From positions 1 through 6,435 of the forward strand of contig JAABRC010000114.1 in the NCBI GenBank assembly GCA_011391115.1: a stretch of 6,435 bases of DNA, read 5' to 3'. Positions 1 through 5,514 of the stretch are shown here, one piece after another. Within the stretch, counting starts at the first letter, position 1, and the number at the start of each line of letters is the position of its first letter. The notes under the pieces are model-generated. The model did no database searches. It saw only the letters and a program-made list of their open reading frames with translations, and was not told the origin of the DNA. This DNA is from Candidatus Egaibacter danicus. Lineage in GTDB: Bacteria; Pseudomonadota; Gammaproteobacteria; Burkholderiales; Burkholderiaceae. The position numbers and the translations under genes were made by a program.

Positions 1-1358
1 AAAAGGCATAAACCCGATAAACACACCAGCATTGCCAGCATAGCGACTTCGACACGCAGGCTCTTCAGGCCCAGTCGCCACCCCAAATAACGGATAAACA
101 ACGCCGCTATCAATTCGTTCATCAGGACCACTGTAGTCGCCATGACCATCGTGCTTTGGACGCGCGATAGCAATGCGAAAAGCAATAGGAAGGACAGCAC
201 CTTCACCGCACTGATCAGTGCAAGCCACTTGGAGAGCCCCTTCGCAAGAAAAGCAGACCCGTACAGGCTTCCAAGATTACTGAACCAAGCGCCAAACGCC
301 AGTATTGGGAGGAACACCGCCGCTTGCGAGTAGCGGTCGTCGTAAGCCAGTTTAAAAAAGCTGCTTGCCCCAACGATCAGCAACACCACCAGGTAAGTGG
401 ACATCAAAAGCACGGGGGGCTTGGCCTTGTGAAAGGCATCAGGTAACCCCATGCCATCCTCGAGCATGCGTGCATACCAAGGGAACACAATGGCGTTCTG
501 CAAACGACCCACCAAGGTTGGAACCATCAAAGCCAAACTGGCAGCAATCGAGTAGACGCCCACCTCGACCAGCGGATAAATCGCTGCAAAAGCCAGACGA
601 TCGATCTGCAACGACAGGAAATACAGCAGCGTAGACAGGAAAATCCATTTACCGAAAGAGAAGATCGATCGCACAGCCTTTGGTTCTAGAATGAAACGGG
701 CACGCGGCCCAGGCAAAAACCAATAGGTCAAGGCCGCGTGCATTGCTATCGACAAAACTCCCGCGATCGCCAAGGCGTATACCGAACGCATATACCAAGC
801 CAAACAAAGCACCAGAGTCGCATGCACGATCGTCACGCCAATTTCGATACGCGTAATCTGGGCCACTCGCATGTGCCTGGCAGCACTGAGCATGCGTGGT
901 GACTTCAGCCCTTCTATCAACGCAGTCAGTGCAACGAGTGGAATCAGCCACTTCAACTGAAGCGCGGCAGGGTCATTGGCACCATAGAAAGCTGCCATAG
1001 GCCACGCAACCATCGCCGCCAGAAAGGTCAGAACGACTCCCCTGATGACCTGCATGGTCCAGGCCGTATTCAGAAAGTCAGGCTCGTCGCCGCGCGGACT
1101 TTGGATCACGTTCTGCTGAAGTCCGATGTCAGAGAACATCGCCAGCCCCATCATGACCGCAGTGACCAGCGCCATAAGGGCGAACGCCTCTTCGAACAGC
1201 AGCCTCGCCAGCACGATGTTCATGCCAAGGCGAATCACCTGTCCTGACCCGAATGCAATCACTATCCAGGCTGTGCCAGAGCGTGCCTTCGCATTCAGTG
1301 ACAAGCGGTTTTGAGCGGACCCGGCCGCAGCGGTGGGGCGAGACGCGTTGATGCTCAT
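1..1358 (-). CDS. wzx: Wzx-type polysaccharide flippase (C-terminus beyond window)
   Basis: I translated the minus strand by hand from the ATG at 1358-1356; the frame stays open for 452 codons to the window edge, so the C-terminus is missing. The protein is very hydrophobic and resembles the polysaccharide flippases of the MOP superfamily (Wzx/WzxC type, usually about 420-500 aa), which move undecaprenyl-linked oligosaccharide units across the inner membrane. Residues 1-28 are a polar cytoplasmic tail. The first membrane segment (about 29-50) runs into RLLFEEAFALMALV (52-65), and DIGLQQNVIQ (77-86) follows; both resemble conserved N-terminal flippase motifs. DRLAFAAIYPLVEVGVYSIA (253-272) matches the typical start of the second half. 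At least ten hydrophobic segments are visible. The start overlaps the preceding gene's stop as ATGA, and a weak GAAG lies 10 nt upstream, suggesting translational coupling. Several TTA, ATA and AGG codons occur. Transport of another lipid-linked glycan is possible, but membership of the family is fairly secure. Confidence 0.88.
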   Translation of the reverse strand, partial: MSINASRPTAAAGSAQNRLSLNAKARSGTAWIVIAFGSGQVIRLGMNIVLARLLFEEAFALMALVTAVMMGLAMFSDIGLQQNVIQSPRGDEPDFLNTAWTMQVIRGVVLTFLAAMVAWPMAAFYGANDPAALQLKWLIPLVALTALIEGLKSPRMLSAARHMRVAQITRIEIGVTIVHATLVLCLAWYMRSVYALAIAGVLSIAMHAALTYWFLPGPRARFILEPKAVRSIFSFGKWIFLSTLLYFLSLQIDRLAFAAIYPLVEVGVYSIAASLALMVPTLVGRLQNAIVFPWYARMLEDGMGLPDAFHKAKPPVLLMSTYLVVLLIVGASSFFKLAYDDRYSQAAVFLPILAFGAWFSNLGSLYGSAFLAKGLSKWLALISAVKVLSFLLLFALLSRVQSTMVMATTVVLMNELIAALFIRYLGWRLGLKSLRVEVAMLAMLVCLSGLCL

Positions 1359-2866
1359 GGCATAGGAGCTTCTTTGGGTTTGCGAACCCGCTCGCCTATC
1401 AAACCGACATAGGCCACACTTAGACCCAGTACCGACCAGTACACCACGGGTACTGCAGTGATGCTGCTGACGGTGTAGATGATGAGCATAATTGCCGACA
1501 CCGTGGCGAACAGCGCGCGCCCTAGCAAAGCCGCCTGGGGATTATGCTGCCGCGCAAGGTGCACGCCTTTACGCAGCTGCTGGAGCGAGCACAGGAAGGC
1601 ACCAAGAAAAAACGTCAGCCCCATCAGACCTGAATACAGCGCCACGCCGACATAAGTGTTCACCACATCGATGATCCCCTCTCCCTGCATCATGACCTGC
1701 AATTCGGGCGCATCAAGATAATCATGTGATCCAAACAACAGGTTACGCCCAATCACTGGCAACGCCGATGCGAGCAGATTGGCGCGGTACTCCACATTTC
1801 CCTGCTCGATAGTGCCGACAATCGGCAACATGTCGATCAGCCGTTGACCGCCTGGCAACTGAGTCAGCACCAGAAAGAACGTCAAGACACCCACCCCCAA
1901 ACCGCACATGCGCTTGACGGACTTAGGCCCGGTCAGGATGAAAATGACCACTAGGAACGCCGAGCCCACCCATGGCCCACGCGACAGGGAAGCAATAATA
2001 CCCACTATCAAAAGTGTCACTCCAAGAAACCGGTGCAGTGGATTGGAAACGAATTCCCTGAGATAAAAAAAGAAACCTAGGGCGACTACCAGAACATAGC
2101 CGAGAACAATCGAGTTCCCTACTGATGCGTTCGGTCGCAATAGGCCAGATCGCATCAGGTAGCCACCGAACATGCCTTCGTTCAGGCCCAATGCCCCCAG
2201 TACAGATGAGTAAAGTTTCCAGGTGCGAAGCACTTCAAAGATTGCAACAATTGCCAGAATCATTGCTGCGATCAAGTAGCCTGTCATTGCTTGTTTCAAG
2301 CCGTCTTCGCTTCGAATGCTTCTGCTCGCCACGTAGTACGGCAGGAAAATGTCGACCCAAAGCGACAAAACTGTCCGCAACCCACTGGTGACGTTGCCTT
2401 CACGAAACGCTAGCAGTGACATCAGAAAGAGATAGCCGAGCACCATCCAGTCCACAGGTGAACTGCCCAGGCGGGCAGTGGCTGAGCGTTGAAGAAGAGA
2501 AAGGACAGCGGGTAGCAGCAAAGTCAAGCCGAGCAGCCGGTAATGATCCAGCACCCACAGGTGGTCGATGATGCCTAGACCAGGTATCACTGCAGGTGCT
2601 CGAGGAGCTGCAAACAGCAGAACGAAGTAAATGCCCATCACATGCGCCTCTCGCCTCCGATAGGCCAGCAGGATGGCGCCGAGCATCAACTTGAAAATCC
2701 AGATGCTGTGGGAAAGAAACAGCACGAGCGTCGCAACCAGCCACAGGTTGCGCCAGCGCTTGAACGTCTCTTCGGGCAACAGTTGCGAAAGGGCACCTCG
2801 GGCAGCATAGAAATAGCCCAGGCTGAGGATCATCAACACCAGCAGGGCGCGCAAATGCTCAGCCAT
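1355..2866 (-). CDS. Wzy/O-antigen-ligase family membrane protein, probable repeat-unit polymerase
   Basis: This 503-residue polytopic protein has about 12-14 hydrophobic segments and looks like the O-antigen ligase/polymerase superfamily (Wzy_C domain). Members transfer undecaprenyl-linked glycans in the periplasm, as repeat-unit polymerases (Wzy) or as ligases (WaaL). Counting from the ATG at 2866, the motif SLSRGPWVG (293-301) is the typical segment before the large periplasmic loop. The loop spans about 338-402 and holds R361 in EYRANLL. It is followed by VVNTYVGVALYSGLMGL (401-417), where WaaL ligases usually have a histidine next to the asparagine. Its absence and the operon context favour a polymerase. 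The start is uncertain: an in-frame TTG at 2875 would add three residues, and a stop codon (TAG) lies two codons upstream of that TTG, so the gene cannot begin earlier. Neither start has a clear Shine-Dalgarno sequence; I prefer ATG. The gene ends in ATGA overlapping the flippase start. The family is secure; the exact reaction is inferred. Confidence 0.88.
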   Translation of the reverse strand: MAEHLRALLVLMILSLGYFYAARGALSQLLPEETFKRWRNLWLVATLVLFLSHSIWIFKLMLGAILLAYRRREAHVMGIYFVLLFAAPRAPAVIPGLGIIDHLWVLDHYRLLGLTLLLPAVLSLLQRSATARLGSSPVDWMVLGYLFLMSLLAFREGNVTSGLRTVLSLWVDIFLPYYVASRSIRSEDGLKQAMTGYLIAAMILAIVAIFEVLRTWKLYSSVLGALGLNEGMFGGYLMRSGLLRPNASVGNSIVLGYVLVVALGFFFYLREFVSNPLHRFLGVTLLIVGIIASLSRGPWVGSAFLVVIFILTGPKSVKRMCGLGVGVLTFFLVLTQLPGGQRLIDMLPIVGTIEQGNVEYRANLLASALPVIGRNLLFGSHDYLDAPELQVMMQGEGIIDVVNTYVGVALYSGLMGLTFFLGAFLCSLQQLRKGVHLARQHNPQAALLGRALFATVSAIMLIIYTVSSITAVPVVYWSVLGLSVAYVGLIGERVRKPKEAPMP

Positions 2867-2962
2867 GACGGTCAAATGCTAGGCCAATGACCATGCCGGG
2901 AGCAGCAGGGGTAAATCGAGGCTGGTAGACAGCACAACTCTGCAGTCGGAAAGAAGACACAG

Positions 2963-2999
2963 CGATGGGCATGGAGTAGCGACAGTCTATGCACCATCG
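2963..2999 (-). other. Stem-loop in the gap between the kinase and polymerase genes
   Basis: Read on the transcribed strand, CGATGG at 2999-2994, a bulged T at 2993 and GCAT at 2992-2989 pair with ATGC at 2972-2969 and CCATCG at 2968-2963. This makes a 10-bp stem with one bulge and a 16-nt loop. It begins about 15 nt after the kinase stop codon. The sequence after it is pyrimidine-rich (GTGTCTTCTTTCC) but has no uninterrupted T-run, so it is not a textbook intrinsic terminator. It could protect the 3' end of the upstream message or reduce read-through into the polymerase and flippase genes. The pairing is seen; the role is a guess. Confidence 0.45.
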
Positions 3000-3014
3000 T
3001 CAACTGGCCTCTTC

Positions 3015-3887
3015 TTAATAATATGCATTCTGGGCGGGCGCCTCGTCCTTGTTCAGCACAATGCCGAGCAAATTGGCCTTTGAAAGGCGGCTCATGGCCT
3101 CTTCGACCTCGTTCTGGGTGGATACCCCGCTGCCAACAACCATCAGCACACAGTCAATGCGCGGCAACACGGTCATCACGTCGTCGGCCGCCAGAACGGG
3201 AGGCAAATCGAATATCACGATGCGATCGCTGTATCGTTCGCGCAAATCGCTAATCAGGTTGCTCACCTTGGCCGAAGACAGCACTTCAGACGCACGGGTG
3301 ACCGGGTGGTTCGTTGGCAGGACGACGAAACGCTCGACACCCGGATTGACCAGTGCCTCACCAATGTCCGCACTCCCATCCAGTACGTCATTCAGGGAAA
3401 GGGAGCGGCTCACGCCCAATGTACTGGCCACGCTGGGACGGCGCAGGTCAAAATCAACCAGCAAAGCTGTGCGGTGGGCCTGCTGGGCAATGCTCATCGC
3501 CAGGTTGATGGACACCACCGTCTTGCCTGATTCCACGCTTGGGGAGGTGATGGCCAGTGTCCGCCAGCCGTTTTCGTCCATCTTCTGCAACACCTGCGTG
3601 CGCAGCACATCGAAAGCCCAGCTGGCCGGATGCGTCTTTTGATGAGAAATCACTCTGTGCCGATCAAGGTGTGCAGCGTCCAGCGACACCACAGCCGTTT
3701 GATCATATTGAACGGCAACGGCAACGGCAACGGGGACGCGAGGTGCCGCTTCCTGTCTGAGCGCGGCGACGGGTTCGCCGGCTGATGACTCAGAGTCACT
3801 GACCTTGCTTAACAGAGGAACAGCGGGCTTGCTCGAACCAGTTTCGCCTGCCTTGGCCTTCTCAATCGCGAGCTTGATGCGTTCCAT
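3015..3887 (-). CDS. CpsD/CapB-type BY-kinase-like P-loop ATPase, stand-alone
   Basis: This 290-residue soluble protein is the probable cytoplasmic partner of the co-polymerase encoded just upstream. Residues 1-85 form a charged then Ala/Val/Pro-rich linker, including the valine-alanine run VPVAVAVAV (51-59) encoded by a hexanucleotide repeat. The nucleotide-binding domain follows: Walker A as TSPSVESGKT (114-123, K122), Walker A' as LLVDFDLRRP (142-151, D145 and D147), and Walker B as IVIFDLPP (223-230, D227). These three motifs together define the BY-kinase/MinD-like fold. Departures from textbook BY-kinases: Walker A lacks its first glycine (E119 in its place), the ExxRxxR oligomerisation motif reads WAFDVLR (90-96), and the tail has only two tyrosines (Y289, Y290) and no tyrosine cluster. 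Length is slightly above the usual 230-260 aa of stand-alone CpsD/CapB because of the linker. The ATG at 3887 has GAAGG 10 nt upstream. ATPase fold very likely; autokinase activity uncertain. Confidence 0.9.
   Translation of the reverse strand: MERIKLAIEKAKAGETGSSKPAVPLLSKVSDSESSAGEPVAALRQEAAPRVPVAVAVAVQYDQTAVVSLDAAHLDRHRVISHQKTHPASWAFDVLRTQVLQKMDENGWRTLAITSPSVESGKTVVSINLAMSIAQQAHRTALLVDFDLRRPSVASTLGVSRSLSLNDVLDGSADIGEALVNPGVERFVVLPTNHPVTRASEVLSSAKVSNLISDLRERYSDRIVIFDLPPVLAADDVMTVLPRIDCVLMVVGSGVSTQNEVEEAMSRLSKANLLGIVLNKDEAPAQNAYY
3711..3733 (-). repeat. Hexanucleotide tandem repeat within the kinase linker
   Basis: On the plus strand the unit AACGGC is repeated three times exactly (3711-3728), followed by AACGG before the match breaks, giving about 3.8 copies. 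In the kinase reading frame it encodes the alternating valine-alanine stretch near residues 52-59. Because the unit is six bases long, gain or loss of copies would change linker length by two residues without a frameshift. The next clear domain starts about 30 residues later, so the repeat lies in probable flexible linker. Confidence 0.8.
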
Positions 3888-3897
3888 GAGACAAAAA

Positions 3898-3902
3898 CCT
3901 TC
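3898..3902 (-). promoter_or_regulatory. Shine-Dalgarno GAAGG for the kinase gene, overlapping the co-polymerase stop
   Basis: On the transcribed strand the sequence TGAAGG contains both the stop codon of the co-polymerase gene (TGA, 3903-3901) and a GAAGG ribosome-binding sequence (3902-3898), 10 nt before the kinase ATG. A ribosome finishing the first gene would stand on the binding site of the next, which suggests coupled translation of the two partner proteins. It also supports the ATG at 3887 as the true start. Confidence 0.6.
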
Positions 3903-5502
3903 AACCCAGATGGGAGAACAATGAGATCAGCAGGGTATGCAGGGGCATGAAGAAGATATGAACCACCACAAGGCTGATCAGCGCCAGCCCTGCCATGAGT
4001 CCGATCAACCACTTGCGCAGCAACTGGGCCGAATGAAGTTCGGCGGCGGTGGTCATGTATGGAATCACAACCATGGGTCGCTGACCGGTGAGTGCGGTCA
4101 AGGCATTGACTCCTCTGACACGGGCAAAGATCATTTCAAGCAATGCCACCACCCCCGCGGCTGCAGCTAGTGCAAGGAAAAAACCGAGTGCAACGATCTT
4201 CTTCCGGTTGGGCTTGACGGGATATTCAGGCATCAAGGGTGGCTCGAGCAATGTGAAACGCTCCCCTTGTTGCTCACCCTCCAGGTTCTTGACAATCTGC
4301 GCTGACATTTGCTTGGACCGCAGGTCCTCGTACTTTGCCCGGGCAGCATCGTGATCTCGCTGCAGGGCTGCCAGATCACGCTCAACCTGCGGCGCACGTG
4401 TCACTTGCGACCGCTGTTGGCTGATGGCACTGCGAAGGCGTTGCTGTTGATCTGCCAGCAAATCGGCTCGCGCGCGCGCCGTGCCGATTTGAGCCTCAAG
4501 GCGGGAAACCGCCAAGCGAGCCTGCGCAGCAACGACGTCACGTGTCGGACTACTGGCAGTCGCCTCCATCCGCAGAGCCCGCTCCAGCATATCGATCTTT
4601 CTCCGCTGCGCCTGCACATCTGGATGGTCCTCGGTGTAAACACCCCGGATCCGAGCCAGCTCGGATCGCGCCCGATCCAACTCCTGCTCCGCCACACTGG
4701 GGCCGGCGGTATTCACCGTGCCAGGCAACAAGACACCCGACCGGGCTCCCGCCAATTCCACCTCCAAAGTCTGCAATTGTTCCAGTGCCAAGCCGTGCTC
4801 TCGCTCGGCTGCTCGAAGATCGCTCTCAAGACTCTGGATATTCGCAAGCGCCACCACCTGCCCCTCTCCAGTGGTGCCTCCCTGCGTACGTTTGTAGGCC
4901 GCTATGCGACGCTCCAGTTCCTCCAATTGGGATTTGACGCGATCAGCCTCCTGGCTGAAGAATTCATTGGCCCGGGATGCCTGCTCCACCCTCTCCCGAA
5001 CACTGCTTTCGAGAAACAGCTGGATCAACGCGCTGGTAACCTCCAGCGCTTTTTCCGGTTTGCCGTGCTCAAAAGATACGTTGAATGCAAAATTGTTGGT
5101 GGGCCGCTCCCAGCTTGGCATGTTGCCGATCAGCACATCCACACCAATGCTCGCGCGCATCGCTTGCACTACTTCCGTGTCCTTCAATGCGCGCCTGGCG
5201 TCTGCGTCAAAAACCTGATGTTCCGCAGCAATGCGCAACAGACTTTCCCGCGTCATGATGCGTTGACCCAAGGCTTGCACCCTCTGCTCAGCGTTTCCAG
5301 GCGAAGCGGAGCGCACAACCTCGCCCGAGAGCTGCGGTCCTTCTACCAGCAAAGTCCCCGTCGACTGGTACACCCGCGGCAACAGCATCGCCACCACCAC
5401 AGAGGCTGTCAGGACTGCACCAAAGGTCAGGATGATTGCCAATGCACGGCGGCGGACGATGGCCAGGTAGTCTTGGGTGCTAAGTGCGTAATCAGCTGAC
5501 AT
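3901..5502 (-). CDS. GumC/Wzz-type polysaccharide co-polymerase (chain-length determinant)
   Basis: This 533-residue inner-membrane protein is of the GumC/Wzc N-terminal type, which sets polymer length and links polymerisation to export. A short cytoplasmic N-terminus with DYLAIVRRR (11-19) leads into membrane segment 1 (about 20-41), then the Wzz domain beginning LPRVYQSTGTLLVEG (41-55). Residues about 165-250 and 270-405 are rich in Glu, Arg, Gln and Ala and look like long periplasmic coiled coils. The GNVR-like end includes RFTLLEPPLMPEYPVKPNRKK (415-435), the proline-rich motif typical before segment 2 (about 436-458). A cytoplasmic stretch with VVIPYMTTAAE (478-488) follows, then a third hydrophobic segment (about 497-519). 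There is no fused kinase domain; that activity is in the next gene, 13 nt downstream. The ATG at 5502 lies 12 nt after the barrel gene stop and has no clear Shine-Dalgarno sequence, so re-initiation from upstream translation is likely. Family assignment is firm. Confidence 0.92.
   Translation of the reverse strand: MSADYALSTQDYLAIVRRRALAIILTFGAVLTASVVVAMLLPRVYQSTGTLLVEGPQLSGEVVRSASPGNAEQRVQALGQRIMTRESLLRIAAEHQVFDADARRALKDTEVVQAMRASIGVDVLIGNMPSWERPTNNFAFNVSFEHGKPEKALEVTSALIQLFLESSVRERVEQASRANEFFSQEADRVKSQLEELERRIAAYKRTQGGTTGEGQVVALANIQSLESDLRAAEREHGLALEQLQTLEVELAGARSGVLLPGTVNTAGPSVAEQELDRARSELARIRGVYTEDHPDVQAQRRKIDMLERALRMEATASSPTRDVVAAQARLAVSRLEAQIGTARARADLLADQQQRLRSAISQQRSQVTRAPQVERDLAALQRDHDAARAKYEDLRSKQMSAQIVKNLEGEQQGERFTLLEPPLMPEYPVKPNRKKIVALGFFLALAAAAGVVALLEMIFARVRGVNALTALTGQRPMVVIPYMTTAAELHSAQLLRKWLIGLMAGLALISLVVVHIFFMPLHTLLISLFSHLG
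4459..4491 (-). other. GC-rich intragenic stem-loop in the co-polymerase gene (codons 338-348)
   Basis: CAAATCGGC (4459-4467) and GCCGATTTG (4483-4491) are perfect inverted repeats, giving a 9-bp stem. The 15 nt between them is an alternating CG run that could pair further after one mismatch. It lies wholly within coding sequence for QIGTARARADL. The pairing is seen directly. It may be no more than a by-product of GC-rich Ala/Arg codons in a coiled coil. Confidence 0.4.
4648..4667 (-). other. Perfect 8-bp stem with 4-nt loop in the co-polymerase gene (codons 279-285)
   Basis: GATCCGAG (4648-4655) and CTCGGATC (4660-4667) are exact inverted repeats around the 4-nt loop CCAG (CUGG in the transcript). 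The element encodes RSELARI in a predicted coiled-coil region. It is compact and would be stable in RNA, but it has no U-tract and sits well inside the gene, so it is not a terminator. Its role, if any, is unknown. Confidence 0.45.
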
Positions 5503-5514
5503 GAAGTGATTGGG

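Noticed and set aside
439..951. Two short minus-strand frames (439-648 and 649-951) in a different phase from the flippase
   Set aside because: Both sit inside the continuous 452-codon flippase frame, which gives a convincing membrane protein; the shadows do not.
2963..2999. Intrinsic terminator after the kinase gene
   Set aside because: The stem is moderate, the 16-nt loop is large, and no run of T residues follows on the transcribed strand. The downstream genes belong to the same pathway, so full termination here is unlikely.
2975..3003. Sigma-70 promoter in the gap upstream of the polymerase gene (TTGACG, 17 nt, GCTACT)
   Set aside because: The -35 matches five of six positions but the -10 matches only three of six, and the element overlaps the hairpin. 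It is too weak to annotate.
3049..3642. 197-codon plus-strand frame opposite the kinase gene
   Set aside because: It is antisense to the clear Walker-motif ATPase. The product is rich in Ser, Thr and Arg with no domain, no sensible neighbours and no plus-strand operon.
4309..5499. 396-codon open frame on the plus strand opposite the co-polymerase gene
   Set aside because: It lies entirely antisense to a well-supported gene. Its translation has no recognisable domain and an odd composition rich in Arg, Gln, Leu and His. Long antisense frames are expected opposite GC-rich genes.
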